NCBI GenBank assembly: GCA_037013495.1
Contig: CM072804.1
Coordinates: 38,480,501 to 38,544,500 of the forward strand
Origin: Hippophae tibetana
Lineage: Eukaryota > Streptophyta > Magnoliopsida > Rosales > Elaeagnaceae
DNA: 64,000 nucleotides
Direction of reading: 5' to 3'
Below are positions 11,118-23,779 of the stretch, one piece after another. Each line of letters starts with the position of its first letter. Within the stretch, counting starts at the first letter, position 1. The position numbers were made by a program, and so were the translations under genes. The notes beneath the pieces were generated by a model. It worked only from the letters and a program-made list of their open reading frames with translations, was not told the DNA's origin and searched no databases.

Positions 11118-12951
11118 TGATAAGTTATTAAAAAGCACTAAAATTACCATGATTTAATGTACTTTAATTTTTTAAAAAGATTTATATTTATATAAGTTTA
11201 TCATATTTTTATCTAAATTTGTCTTTTCGAAATCACAGGTATTTTTATTTTTTTTAGGGTATTTTTTCTTAAAATATAATTTAAAGACTCGAAGAATAAT
11301 ACTAGAGGCAATACATCACAAATATGTTGAGAGAAAAATGAGGAAAAGTCAAAAGAATGGAAAAACGGACAAAACTGCCCAACTGTGTGCGCATCTCGCC
11401 AGTACAATGCGTGCAGTCATGCCTAATCATGCCGTAATTCTGCATGTAGCCACGCGCATCACGCCAGATTCCTACGTGCATTAGTGCTTACATTAGCACC
11501 CAGTCATGCCGTGTATCCTACTCACGTCAGTGCATATTCGGTCGTGAATCCCACCTCGTCCTACGCGTCAACGCCCTAAATGCATGCTATCATGTCCAAT
11601 ACACATATATCATCATTTTTTAAAATGTTTTTCAAACTTTTTAGCCTTTTCTCACCTATAAAAGGCCCCTCTTCCCGATTGTAAAAAACACACCTTTAGA
11701 AACAATTTTCTTTGTTCTTTTTTTCTCTAGAAAGTTTTTTTTTTTTTTAGTTTATAGTTTTAAAGTTCTTTACTTTTTGAGAAGTACTAGCTATGTTTTT
11801 TTAAATTTCTAGCTTTTGATTCAATAAACAGAAATGCAAATCCGTTTGGAGGTTTTCCAACAACAAAATTAGCATCAAAGTGTTGTAGGGATTATTTTAA
11901 GGTATAAATTTTAAAATGAATTATTTACAGTTATTTTTTATATTTTATTCTTATATGTTATATTTAATTTGTTTGTGATTAAAATTAACATGACTAGCTA
12001 ATTTGTAAACATGATATAATAATAACGTCGTTATGCTTGTGAAATATTAAATAGGTAAAACATTTCTATAAAATAAATTGGTTTTGTTTTTATTCATGAT
12101 TTTATATTAAGAATGTTAAAGATAAATATATTATTTTTCTTTAAAAATTTAAATCTAAAAATTAGATTTTAAGGTTTAATTATCCGATCTGATTTAGAGT
12201 AGTGCTATTTTATTTATTGGTACAATCTTCTGGTAGTTAGAGTGAAGCTCTATTTCAAAAGTTTTTTATAAGAACTATTATTCGAAATTATATTGACAAT
12301 ATATTTTGAGTAATGGTTTTAAAACTTGATAGTTAGTACTGAGATAATTAAATTCCTAAGTTTAATTTGGATATCTTCAATAAAGTTTTAACTCTCTAAT
12401 CCTACCAAATGTGGCATTTAAATGGTTTATTTTCATTTTTTAGATAAAACGAAATTAATTTAATTAACCAAATTAATTATCAACCCCACCCATAGGTGTT
12501 AATTGATTTTTTAATTAACAAAGAATATCTAACCTCACCAAAGATGATATTCATATAAAAAAGAGATAATCAATAAATATCAATTTATATCTTTAATAAC
12601 CTAAATAATATGAGAAAGCATAATTAACTTAATTATTATATCCATAAATACTCCAATTTTATGAATGATAAAAAATTGTATAAATGTTTATTGAATCCAT
12701 ATCTATGTTTTTTTGTTATTAGATTAGAAAACACAAAAACCAAAATATCGTGAGAGAATGTTTAGGATTTAATTTCCTTTTTAAAAGTTTGAATAAAAAA
12801 TTAAAAAACCTCATATATTCCTTCCTTAGATAGACCTTGGGAGTATAATTGTTATTTTCTATAAAATGATTTGTGCACTTGCGAGAGTTTTACAAATATA
12901 AAATCAAAGTATTTGCAAGATCAGCATTGCAATTCCGATTTTGTTTCATTA
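11118..12951 (+). repeat. 3' LTR of element B
   Basis: Starts TGATAAGTTATTAAAAAGCAC right after the polypurine tract and ends GTTTCATTA. TATA box TATAAAAG at 11657-11664. The U3 part (about 11380-11580) is relatively GC-rich with CGCC/CACG motifs but no ordered array. About 1.83 kb. Confidence 0.85.
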
Positions 12952-13096
12952 GTGCATTATTGATTTATAGTAACCAAATTTACATAAAGAAAGACAGAAC
13001 ACTGAGTAAAATAAACAATACTGTGTAAAATAAACATACTCCTTGTTTTGCACATGTGAAGTTAACACACAGACACAAAATACAACATGACTTACA
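12952..13096. repeat. Repeat fragment shared with 28430-28524
   Basis: A ~130-bp stretch (TAACCAAATTTACAT onward, through GAGTAAAATAAAC and CACATGTGAAG) aligns with the end of the putative copia LTR at 28430-28524. It contains a short internal duplication around ACTGAGTAAAATAAAC. Probably a leftover LTR end. Confidence 0.5.
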
Positions 13097-14713
13097 GTCT
13101 ATTGCAAACTCATACCCACCACTAATGACAACTCTGTGGACAAAGAGTGGGATATATTAATCTTTGCTATAGCATCCACAATGAGTATGCATGTTGGAAC
13201 TATAATTCACCAACGTATAAGAGTATTTACAAACAATCACCATTTGAGCTATTTTTTCCCTTAACTTATTATTGTTTTGTGTGCTAAAGTATGAGTAAAC
13301 TATCCAAAGGTTGAGGTGTTATTACAACTGGGTGAATTATTAACTCCAATAAACATGAGTGAACTCACCTCGAGTACTAAAGGAACCCAAATGGACAAAA
13401 GGGTAGCTTCTTCTTTAAAGATGTCCATGAAAGATGAAATACATCATTTAAAAGAAGAGGTAAATTACATGAACTCTCCACGACTGTACTACCCAACATG
13501 ATAAGTATACAAGTTTCCAATATCATGTTTAGGATGAATATATATGCATGAGATGCAACAGTTAACTCTTTCTCATCTCGAAGTTGATTTTAGTTATTTG
13601 AGAGAACCCGAAAATCAAGGATATGATTGTTTTTAGACCACCCATGCACCCACATGATTATGAAGAAGGATCGAATGACATGGAAGAGTGAGCTCTAACT
13701 TTGCTCTAGATTATTATTATTTTAGTGTATTTTAATTTTATATATTTTCTTTTTATGAGCATTTAGTTTAGTTGTTTTGATTTCTGATTTTTATTTTGTT
13801 TTATGTTATTTTACATTTAATGTACTTTTATTTTATTTTCTATTTATGTGAAACCCGTGTTTATTTCATTTAGAAATATTAAATTATAACTATTTGTTAA
13901 GATGTGATTTATAAGAAGTACAAAACATTATATTTGTGTGATAAAACTATTTGAGATGACAGATGCATTATGAATTTCCATATCACTACTTAATTACATT
14001 GAGATAAGATAAATGGGTAACTTTTGTCTCTGTATCTTTATCTTTAATTTATATTTGATACGTTAAGAGTAACATAGATTCTAGGTTAGGGGTTGAAGAA
14101 AAGGTATAGATAAATTTAGGCATTTTTGAAATTTTGAAGCATGTGTTTACTTTTATTTTCATTTATTTAGTTGTTTAGGGATAATTAGGTTCATTTTTAA
14201 ATTTTTTGCAAAATTATTATGCATTTAATTAATTTAAAGTAAGTGATTAAGTCCTTGCACTGTTTGATTGATATCTTAAACATGTTATGGAATATTGTGA
14301 GAATGAATTTTTATTCATAATTTGTAATCATGCTTAGATATTGAGATTGAGATAACCCTTAAATTAATGTTTAGAAATCAAATAGTGGAGACTACTTTAT
14401 TAGAATATTTTTTAGCCTATATCATTTTATTCTTAGTAATAATATTTTTTCTATCCCTTTAAGTATTTTTCTTATTAATTCAAATTGTTAGATGATTTTT
14501 ATAGATTTTACATTTAATGTTAAAAATTTTAATATCTAATAAAGAATTGTATATTTATTTCTATTACTTAAATGAAATGATTTGAGTAAAATTTAAAGTG
14601 TATACATATTTCATTCATGCTTGACTTCTAAAAAGAGTTATATATGAGATTCCCTAAAGCTAGTACAAAAGAGCTAAAATTTAGCCACTCACCAAATACA
14701 CATATGTACATGG
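13097..14713 (+). pseudogene. 3' region of an Athila-like element, decayed
   Basis: The first 600 bases resemble 39750-40300 (shared order: a heavily stopped coding remnant with ACTCACCT, TTTAAAGATG-like stretches, then a TGGA..GATGAGCTTTG-like end). About 13700-14713 resembles the 3' untranslated domain at 40300-41340, including a decayed form of the GTAAGTTCTAGGTTG marker near 14065. No intact frame. It is interrupted at 14714 by the hAT-like element. Confidence 0.5.
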
Positions 14714-15872
14714 GTCCACTCTAGGGTTGGCATTTATGCGAACTGTTCCAGTTCGAGCCAGCTCAAACTAACCTAGCCCAAATTGATCATATCCTAGCTC
14801 AATTCAAATTTAATTTGAGCTAATAAAGGTAAGTCCGAACCAAAACCAAACACAAACTAGCCCAAATTATTAATTGCACATTTTTTGAGTTAATGAAATT
14901 TTTTTAAAAATAAAAAATGTTTAATTATTAAAGCTAATTAGCTCAAATAGCATTACATGAAATACCAAAAATAAGAAAGATAATATTATAACAACTAGTA
15001 TTTTAAAAATATGATAAATTAACACTAAATGAACAACTCATGCACATAGTAAATTCATGGAGATAATACAACTTCACACATCTGTTATGTTACAATAACT
15101 AGTTATTACAAAATAAGAACTCTAGTAAACATAAAATAAAGAAGGCTAATTCTTAAAGCAAGAAATCCATTTTTAAATAAACTCGGCAAATGTAAATGCC
15201 ATCAAAACCCTCTCATGCAAAAGATAGAGGCTGTCGTATCTAGAAACTCATAGTTTGAATAAAAAGCTTCAAATCTCAATAGAATTCCCTCAGTCATTGA
15301 ACAAAGACATATGTGAGCAAAATTAAAAAAATGAATTTCCTCCATAACTAACTACATATATATATAATTCTCTTAGTGTATTCAAGTAAACCATACAGAG
15401 AAAACCCATCTTTTTAAGGTGGCATGTAAAATACTTTAACCTATTTTAATGGATATAAGGCTCCTGCTAGAGAAGAGTGAAACAATTCTAGATGTATGGT
15501 TCCTACTAGAGAAGCGGTTGTCGATGGTTTCCGAAGAAGTAGAGAGTTGAAGGAGTGAGACTGAGTTGTTGGGAATTAAGAAGAAATGTGTTTCTTTAAT
15601 TTTAAGTTTTTAACCTAGTGTGTAAGTTGTAATATTTACATTTATATCTTCTTTTTTAATTTTATTTCGAGCTAAAGGGTTGGCTCGAACTTAGCTCAAC
15701 CCTGCTCGATTTGTTTTGAGTTATTTGAGCTGGTCTCGATTTGTTTTGAGTTATTTGAGCGGGTCTCGATTTGATCCGAATTTAATTCGATTCGTGTTTG
15801 ATTTGAGTTCTACAATTTAAATTTGATTTGATCAATCAATGTAAAACACAAATTACCACCCTTTGTCCACTC
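14714..15872. mobile_element. Non-autonomous hAT-like transposon with 8-bp target duplication
   Basis: GTCCACTC occurs at 14714-14721 and again at 15865-15872, bracketing 1143 bp. The ends are imperfect terminal inverted repeats: TAGGGTTGGCATTT on the left and AAAGGGTGGTAATTT on the right (minus). Subterminal regions carry repeated GAGC/GCTC words: left GTTCGAGCCAGCTC, right two ~30-bp direct repeats with CTCGATTTGTTTTGAG. An 8-bp duplication and A/GGG-type ends are the hAT pattern. No transposase is recognisable, so movement would depend on an enzyme from elsewhere. Intact target duplications suggest it is younger than the retroelement debris it sits in. Confidence 0.78.
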
Positions 15873-18837
15873 TCTATTAAATATTTATATAATCAAAGTT
15901 TTTAAAAATTCTTGTTTTTAATTCCTAATTAAGCCATTATATTTGTAATTTATTATTCTAAAAATAATTAATTTTAATTAAAAATATTAAAATTTTAAAG
16001 AATATTAAAAGGTATGATAAAATATATAGATAATTGGATTAAGTAATATACAAAAGTCCATTGATACTTATAGTATAGTTTATTGATCAAAATTTGATAT
16101 GTGAGACATGTTATTTTTGGGACTATGATGATCATTTTCATATCAATTGCAAATTTGCTATTGTATAATAATTATAAGATAAAATAATTAACAATATTAA
16201 ATAATGATTTTTGTTGTAACAAAATAAAATAGGTACATGTACGTGGAGGGGTAAGGAACAACTTTTTCCATTCGAAAGCAATAAAAATGTGATTATTCAT
16301 CTTTTGTGAAGAAAATTTACTTATAATGCTGAAAATACATATAAAATTGAATAACATACAAAACTAAAAGAGCACTTATGGATATGACAATAACTTTGAG
16401 AGAGAGATATAAGATACTAAAAAAGCTTGAAAGATTAAACTAACAGTTCTTTTAGACGCATAACTAATTTAGGAACCAATAATTTCATAACTTACATTTA
16501 CAAAAGCACATAAAAGCATGTGTTATGCACGTAGAGTACTATACACATGCTACTAAATAAACTAATTAATTATATTATGTTTGATTATCTTATAAATTAA
16601 CTAAATCAACTAATTACTTGTTTAAGGGCACAATAAAAAAATCATTTTTAATTTATAAATATTTTGAAAAATACATATTTTGCAATTACATGGTAACTTT
16701 TTAATTAAATATCTATTATCAATTGATTATATAACTTTTTACACTCTTATCTTAATCATTGAAGTTTATAAGATATATGAGAGAGAAAATTACTTCATAA
16801 TAAAAATAGATGTTCTCTTGAGGAAAAAATATAATATAATTATATAATTATGTTTATCAAATTTAAATTAGATTTAAAAATATAGAAGAAATATGCATAA
16901 CAAAAGCAATAATTAAATAATAAATATGCATAACTTATCTCTAAAGAATAAAATAAAAGTAACTGATATCAATTATTGATACAAGCTATGGTCTGTAAAC
17001 TGCAAAAAAAAAAAAAAAAAAATTACAAGCAACATTAAATAATAATGAAAAAAAGATAATTAAAATTGTCCAATGTCCAAGTACTCCATAAAATCCATAA
17101 AACTAAAATATGAACATGCATAGATCTATTTTTTCATGTGTGTTAATTTGCTGTTAAAATTAGTGTTTGATCTTTCACATTTGACTCTCTTATACATAAT
17201 ATATCTAAATATGTTACAATTCATTTTGATTATTAGAACAAGCTTAATCAATTTTAGTTTGTATGTGGTGTCAAAATTATCTTCTACTTATGGTAGGATC
17301 GTCGATAATTTTTCTTTTATTTTCTTTTCTACATTTGCTTGACTTTTGTTTTGGTACATGAGGATGAATAAAATTAAGGCCAAAACAATTTTATGGAAAA
17401 GAAAAATAAATAAATAAATAAAACATAAAATATGATTTGAACCGTACAATTTTTTTTTATAAATAAGATAGTTAATATTGACCGTTGAAATAAAAGAAAT
17501 CTTGACTATTAAATGAAAAATAAAATCATTATGGAGTCACATACACTTATAAGGAGCACTTACCCCCCTCGACTTTTTTATAAAGATTTTTCTTTCTTGT
17601 ATTTATAAATATATTTATATATTTTATATAAATTCATAACAATGCCACATATCAAGTTTATTATTTGATATTATTTTTCTTTTTTTATATAACACTATGT
17701 ATTTACATTCTTCATATATTTTTCATTTTTATTATATTATTATACAATTTTTATTAATCGAACTATAATAGAGTGATAAATGTTTAATATTTCTCATAAA
17801 TTTTAGAGAAATTATATCAAATAATACATAAAATTTATATATAATAACAAAAATAGTATCTCAATAATATTAGACGAGTTCAATTGAATGAAATTCGACA
17901 TTGAATAAGTTTAAATAACTATAATTCAATTTAAACGGTATTTAATTGGATAACATTCAATGTGAAATAATGGATTAAACTTTTTTTAATAGTAAAAATA
18001 TATCAACTAGATATAAGAAAAGATTTTTTTTATGATTATAAGTTTTAAAGATGTAATTTTGTTATTTTTATTGAATTTTACTAATTTAGTTTTTCTAGCA
18101 TTTTTTAAAAAAAATAATGCATTTTGTCTCACATGTAATTTAACCTTCTATGTTGCATCACATATAATTATACAAATATTCATTATTATTTATACTATGT
18201 AATATTGATTTTATCTATTTTTCTTTCACATACTTGAATTTATTTTACATATTTATTATAATTTATGTTAGTTTAATTTCTTTCGTTTTTTGTTCGTCTA
18301 CGTATATATTAGGATATGTTATTTAATCATGTTACAACTTAATTTATCTAGTTTTAAGTTTTTATTTTAATAAGATAAAAATATACATTTAATATATAAT
18401 ACATATGGTGTATTATTCAAAACATTAAAAGTTATAAATTTTTGGAAAATCAACTATGATTTTTTCCCTATTATTTTATAATAACTTGATTGCAAAATTT
18501 ATAAATTTTATGATAGTAATTCAAATAATGCAAAAAATATTCTTTTTAATAATAAATTTATGCGTGATGGCATCACTTAATAATAATTTTGGTTAAGTCC
18601 TTAGTGTGAGGAAAAGAAAAAGAATGATGTGTACACAATCTGTTATGAAACCTTTAACCATGTTTGTAAAATGTGTTTCCTGTTTTGTTGGAAAATGAAA
18701 ATGGACAAAGAAACCGTATTTATTTAGTTCTTTAATAAAGTGTGATTTAATAATTTTTATTTAAAAAAAATGTGGGAATGCCATTTACTTATTCAAAATA
18801 TTTCATCTCTTTCAATCTTTCCATTTTTCCGTTAAAA
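15873..18837. other. AT-rich DNA without recognised genes
   Basis: Nearly 3 kb with no supportable gene. The left part may still be retroelement debris; the right part is the upstream flank of CAF1. Visible only: a 19-base A run near 17004-17023 and several AT-rich simple stretches. Confidence 0.5.
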
Positions 18838-19137
18838 GCTTCCTCGATTTCCAAAACTAGCCCCGGTAAATCCCTCATTTCGTTGCGACTTATCGGTCCC
18901 ATATCTTCATTTTGGCTTCTTGGTTCTTGAAGTAAGGCTTCTTCTCCTTCATTTCTGGTATCGATTTCTTGATTTTTTTTTCCCGGTTATGGGTTTTCTT
19001 CTTTTGATTTCATAACTTGAGTTTTTGCAATATTTTCATGGGGGGGGGGGTTATCTTTTGCAGATTTGGTTTATAAGTTTTCTGGGTTTCTGTTATTCAC
19101 TTCAACATTTTTGGGTTACCTACGAGAAGAGAAGACA
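18838..19137 (+). promoter_or_regulatory. 5' leader of CAF1, probably with an intron
   Basis: Pyrimidine-rich, relatively GC-rich sequence from 18838 differs from the AT-rich upstream DNA and looks like transcribed leader. Candidate donors GTAAAT (18866) and GTAAGG (18932) and an acceptor TTATCTTTTGCAG ending at 19063 could define a 5'-untranslated intron. Splicing would remove ATGs near 18988 and at 19038, and an 11-base G run (19040-19050), all upstream of the true start. No TATA box is clear. Splicing is inference from sequence only. Confidence 0.4.
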
Positions 19138-19947
19138 ATGTGGATTTCCCGTAAAAGTGATATGATCCATATGAGGGAAGTTTGGAATGATAATCTTGAG
19201 GCTGAGTTTGCATTGATGCGTGATATCGTGGATGATTACCCTTACATAGCCATGGATACTGAGTTTCCAGGAATCGTTCTGAGACCAATAGGGGATTTCA
19301 AGAACAATTTAGAATACAACTATCAAACCCTTAAGGCGAATGTGGATCTATTAAAGTTAATTCAACTAGGTCTTACATTTTCTGACAAGAATGGGAACCT
19401 TCCCAAATGTGGCACTGACAAGTATTGTGCATGGCAATTCAATTTCCGAGAGTTTAATCCCAGTTGGGATGTGTATGCCCATGACTCTATTGAGCTTTTG
19501 TCCCAGAGTGGCATTGATTTCAAGAAGAACAATGAAAAGGGTATTGATGCACGTAGACTCAGTGAACTATTGATGTCTTCTGGGATTGTGTTGAATAATA
19601 ACGTGCATTGGTTGACATTCCACAGTGGGTATGATTTTGGGTACTTGTTAAAGTTGCTTACTTGCCAAAATCTTCCAGATACACAGGCAGGATTCTTCAA
19701 CCTCATCAAGTTCTATTTCCCTACGATTTATGATATCAAGCATCTGATGAAGTTTTGCAACATTCTTCATGGTGGATTAAACAAACTTGCAGAGCTATTG
19801 AACGTGGAGAGAATCGGTAATAGTCACCAAGCTGGTTCGGATAGTTTACTCACCAGTTGTGCTTATATCAAGTTGAAAACTAATTTCTTTCATGGTTCAC
19901 CTGAGAAGTATGCTGGTGTTTTGTATGGTCTTGGGATAGATAATTGA
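19138..19947 (+). CDS. CAF1: CCR4-associated factor 1 (CAF1/POP2) family mRNA deadenylase
   Basis: Catalytic 3'-5' exoribonuclease of the CCR4-NOT complex, shortening poly(A) tails of mRNAs. The single exon gives 269 residues, the usual size for plant CAF1. All DEDD-family signatures are present: Asp40 and Glu42 in MDTEFPG, Asp166 in [11 protein letters not shown], and His230 and Asp235 in [10 protein letters not shown]. Other conserved stretches are [43 protein letters not shown] and [13 protein letters not shown]. The start [16 protein letters not shown] aligns with the family N-terminus; the frame is open further upstream but has no ATG there. Plant genomes carry several intronless CAF1 paralogues, many stress- or hormone-induced, so this is one member and the exact paralogue is not resolved. 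There is no frameshift or stop. It is isolated, with retroelement DNA on both sides and a copia element starting 205 bp after the stop. Confidence 0.95.
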   Translation: MWISRKSDMIHMREVWNDNLEAEFALMRDIVDDYPYIAMDTEFPGIVLRPIGDFKNNLEYNYQTLKANVDLLKLIQLGLTFSDKNGNLPKCGTDKYCAWQFNFREFNPSWDVYAHDSIELLSQSGIDFKKNNEKGIDARRLSELLMSSGIVLNNNVHWLTFHSGYDFGYLLKLLTCQNLPDTQAGFFNLIKFYFPTIYDIKHLMKFCNILHGGLNKLAELLNVERIGNSHQAGSDSLLTSCAYIKLKTNFFHGSPEKYAGVLYGLGIDN

Positions 19948-20147
19948 CAGAATACGTACTGAAGGAAGAAAGGAAATTATGTTATAATAACAAAAAATAT
20001 TGAAAAAATAAAAATAAAAATAGAAAAGGAAGTTTGTTAGTGTATTTCTTCTTGCAATCTTTTCCTATTTTGGCTGACATTTTTGCCTACTTATTTTTCT
20101 AGTTATGTTTGAGTGTCTACATTCTCAACGACGTTCTTGATTTCATT
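19948..20147 (+). other. 3' flank of CAF1
   Basis: Short stretch between the stop codon and the copia target duplication. A-rich words (AATAAAAATAAAAATA near 20006) could serve as plant polyadenylation signals, followed by a T-rich stretch. If the transcript normally ended further downstream, the copia element has displaced that sequence by 5.3 kb to 25441. Confidence 0.4.
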
Positions 20148-20152
20148 GTTTT

Positions 20153-20975
20153 TGTTGAAACAAGTACGTAAAAATAATATAAGAACAATATTATCGATAA
20201 TTTGAAATGAATTGCTCGGGCTGAGTCGCGGACTAGGTCGTTCTTTTCAAGAGGTTTCGTAGCTCTACCCAAACTTGTACAAGTAAACACAATTCAGTCG
20301 TTTCCAGGATAAAACAACCTAGAATCTTTATTTTCTGTCTCGAAATTTTACTACACTAATGAAGACCGGAATACTACAACTCTAAAGTTTATGTTGCTCG
20401 GAAAACTCAAAACAATTTAGTATCTTCTTTTTTCTTTATGAGAGTTTTTTCTAGTAAGAAATGTTTCTGATTGATTATGTCAAACTGAGAGCTGAGGCTC
20501 TCTATTTATAGGTTTGAGAAAATGTGTGACATTTAAGATAATAACAATGATGTTTAGAAAGAGTAACAGTCATTTATAAGTGAAAAAGTAACGGATATTT
20601 CTGAGAGCAAAAGTATGGATATTTGTTCAAATAAAGGAAAATAATAGCCATTTTCTGAGTTAAGAAAAAGAAAGGCTATTTTTTGAGTAAAAAATAACGA
20701 CCATTTTTTTCTGAGTGAAAAAGTAATTTAAAAAAAATAAAAAAAAAATAAAATGTCACCTCACCTCAAACACACACGCACTCGGACTTGGCTCGACACG
20801 ACCGGTCGGTTGAACGACACGCATGCATGCGTGGTATAATATTTGCCTAGGTCCTCTCCCCTTCTACAAAAGTGGGTGCCATTTGAGGTAAGGTAGAAAA
20901 TGATGTAAAATAACAATGTGGGGTAAGGCACAAAATGACATCAATTGTTTTTATAAAAATTCAAAATTTCCAACA
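20153..20975 (-). repeat. 3' LTR of copia element C
   Basis: Ends TGTTG...CAACA (plus strand TGTTGAAAC to TTCCAACA), 823 bp. It aligns with 24569-25435 throughout, including GATAATTTGAAATGA and CTACCCAAACTTGT. Repeated words AATAACGGCCATTTT/CTGAGT in its U3 part (about 20560-20730) form a degenerate tandem array. Confidence 0.9.
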
Positions 20976-21003
20976 ACCCCCCCCCCCCCCCCCCCACCCC
21001 ACT
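20976..21003 (-). promoter_or_regulatory. Polypurine tract of copia element C with a 19-base G run
   Basis: On the minus strand GTGGGGT followed by 19 consecutive G lies directly before the 3' LTR. It is in the expected position for the plus-strand priming tract, with an unusually long homopolymer that probably expanded by slippage. Confidence 0.7.
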
Positions 21004-21509
21004 TGAATTTTATATAAAAAATAGTTTTCATCGAGAAACTGATCAATCAAAAGTATAAGATTGTGCATAAGGAAAAGGTGTCTATCGACTTGAACCTTTG
21101 CATAGTATTGATGCTTTAGAAATATACTAGAGTAACTCATAGTTGTGAACTCTATCTCTAACAGCATTATACACACAACCTTTCCAAGGTATAGTTCGAA
21201 AAGTCCGTGCTTTACGGCCATACACTTGTATCCTAGTATAGTGAATGCTTTAATAAATTTGCCCAAAATTTTCATAGGAAGCAACCATACTTTCACATTC
21301 ACATAGGTGAGTTTATCAATATTACTCCTATAGCTATATACTCAACTCCATATAGAGTATAGAACTCATGAAGAGTTTAATAATTAACTCATCCTTTTCT
21401 GTCACGTCAGGACTTCATGCTTCTAACAATATAGAATGGGATTTAAAAAAAGCATGATTCATCTCATATCACTTCTTGACTTGTTATTACCTATTGAACT
21501 TATTTCTTG

Positions 21510-22480
21510 GGATTTCCAGTCTATAAGTTGGGTTACCATCACGAGTGACTCTTCATTCTAAGGGCATCAATCCCATTCCATTCGAGGTTTTGAAAACCTT
21601 CTTTCTTGGTAATCCTTTCGTCAAAAGATCAACCAATTTTTTATCAAAATGTACATGATCCACTCTTACAGCTCTTGTAGAGAGAAATTCTCTAACATTA
21701 TTATGCTTAAGATGTATCTATCGTCTTTTACCATTGTAATAATGGTTCTGAATCTTAGCAATAGTCCTGGTACTATCGTAGTGGATCAAGACAGTTGGTA
21801 TCGCTCTTTCCCATAAAGGGATCTCAACTAACAAACTTATTAACCAGCTTGCTTCTTCACTAGTAGTAGCTAGTGCTATCATTTCAGACTCTATCGTAGA
21901 TTGAGCCAATATTGTCTATTTCTTAGACTTCCAAGAAACAGCTCCCCAGCTATGCTAAATATATAGCCGCTAGTTGCTTTGGAGTTTTTTGATAAAATGT
22001 TCCAATCTGCATCATTGTATTCTTCTATAACAACAGGAAACTTTTTATAATGTAATCCAAGGTTCATAGTTCTCTTAAGGTAGCTCGTGACCCTTTCAAT
22101 AGCATTCCAATGCTCTATACTAGGTCTATTGGTAAACCTACATAGTAGTCCCACAACATAAGTTATGTCTGGTCTAGTGCAGTTAGTAGCATAACGTAAG
22201 CTACCAATGATGCTTGCATACTCAGTTTGTCTGACACCATATCCAATGTTCTTGAACAACTTTACACTAGGATCGTAAGGAGTACATGTAGGTTTGTAGT
22301 TAAAGTAATTATATATTTTTAAGATCTTTTCAATGTAATGAGATTGATCTAGAGAAATTCCCTTTTCAGACCTAGTAATCTTTATACTAGGGATTACACT
22401 CGCTTCTCTGATATCTTTCACATCAAAGTTAGCACTTAACAAAGTTTTCATATTATTCACAACATAGAAATCAACATCAT
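21510..22480 (-). pseudogene. Copia RT C-terminus and RNase H (element C)
   Basis: The first piece (22460-21891) starts in the late part of RT, with SIKITRSEKGISLDQSHYIE, the segment TPYDPSVKLFKN, GSLRYATNCTRPDI and then RNase H ADWNILSKNSKATSGYIF. The second piece (21909-21718) continues with QSTIESEMIALATTSEEASW and IHYDSTRTIAKIQN; beyond a stop the C-terminal tail KLVDLLTKGLPRKKV is readable to about 21510. The preceding sequence is late integrase/linker, so the RT fingers and palm, including the expected YVDD motif, were deleted. A frameshift separates the two pieces. Inactive. Confidence 0.85.
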
Positions 22481-22519
22481 TTGATTCTATAACTACATGA
22501 CCATTTTACATGACCATTT

Positions 22520-23329
22520 AAGTCGTAGAATTTATAAGTTTTACTATTCGCAGCATATCCTATGAATACACATTCATATGCTCTACTAGCGAGTTTATTT
22601 CTTTTAGGATCAGGGATCCTAACATAGGTTAAACAACCCTAAGTTTTAAAATAAGTTAAGTTATATTTCTTTCTTTTTTCACAATTTCATATGGTGAAAT
22701 TTTACTAGTAGATTTAGGCACTTTCTTTAATAAAATTGCAACAATTGATTCAGTAAAAGTTCTATTTTTTCTTTCAACTTTGCCATTAATTTCAGGATAA
22801 TAAGGTGTAGTTTTTTCATGAATGATTCCATGAGTTTTATAAAAATCATTGAAAATATTGAAATCATATTCAATGCCTCTATCACTTCAAAACCTTTTTA
22901 TTTTTTTTGTTAAGTTGATTTTCAATTTCAGTCATCAATATTTTAAACATGTCAAACACTAGCTTCACTTTTATTTTTCATTAGATATACATAAATCTAA
23001 TCTTAATAGTCATCAATAAAAGTTATAAAATAGTGTTTTTCATTTCTTGTTAAATTTCCATCAAGTTCACATATGTTGGAGTGTATTAAATCTAAAGGTT
23101 TAGATTATCTAACTACTAACTTATGTGAAGTTTTGGTTATTTTAGCATGACTACAAAAGTCACATTTTTCAAAATCATTCAAAGATAGTTTAGGAATTAG
23201 TTCTAAGGTACTCATGTTCTTGATTATGCTTTTATTCACATGATAAAGTCTAACATGCCAAATATTAAAAGAACTCAACATATAAGCATAAGAAGAAGCT
23301 TTATTAATTTCAACGTTTAATTTAAACAT
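22520..23329 (-). pseudogene. Copia integrase remnant (element C)
   Basis: GAG-pre-integrase/zinc part at 23329-23105: WHVRLYHVNKSIIKNM, then CDFCSHAKITKT. The catalytic core continues with stops and frameshifts; the C-terminal core marker PEINGKVERKNRTF is readable near 22750-22800, and RAYECVFIGYAANSK near 22540. Not translatable as one protein. Confidence 0.8.
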
Positions 23330-23429
23330 GCCATCAGTAGCGTACCTTTTCCCAAAAAATAATATTATTTTTAGTTATTGTATATAAATCAGCCCCTATA
23401 GTTTAAGTAAACCTAGCTTTGTTAAGAAG

Positions 23430-23770
23430 ATATCATGAAACTAAGTTCTTTCTCATCTTTGGAGTATGTAGGACATCCTTCAAGATAACAGTTTTTCTAG
23501 TGGTAAACTTCAATTCCACCTCACCAGTTCCGGCAACTTTTATGAAGTGGGAGTTACCCAGCAACACTTTCTTATCCTCAGACTCAAAATAGGATTTGAA
23601 CATGTCTCTATCATAGCAAACATGATGACAAGCACCAGTTTCCACCCATCACCTCTCAGATCCACCAATAAAATTGATTTCAAATATCATAGCAATAAGT
23701 TGATCTTCGGTAAGATCCGCCAAGTGGCCAGGTTTGTTACAACTATAACACATGAATGTGTTATTTCTTA
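23430..23770 (-). pseudogene. Copia nucleocapsid knuckle and protease (element C)
   Basis: A zinc-knuckle remnant CYSCNKPGHLADL at the gag end (23755-23715) lacks the last cysteine. Protease follows: WVETGACHHVC corresponds to the active-site motif in which the first residue is normally Asp; here it is Glu (23640s), then YDRDMFKSY, VLLGNSHFIKVAGTGEVELKF and VLHTPKMRKNLVS. The Asp-to-Glu change would be expected to abolish or strongly reduce proteolysis. A stop precedes the motif. Confidence 0.8.
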
Positions 23771-23779
23771 AGGGGGTTG

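Noticed and set aside
19066-19137. Extension of the CAF1 frame upstream to 19066
   Set aside because: The codon at 19066 is TTG and there is no ATG before 19138; the upstream residues do not resemble the family, and a splice acceptor ends at 19063.
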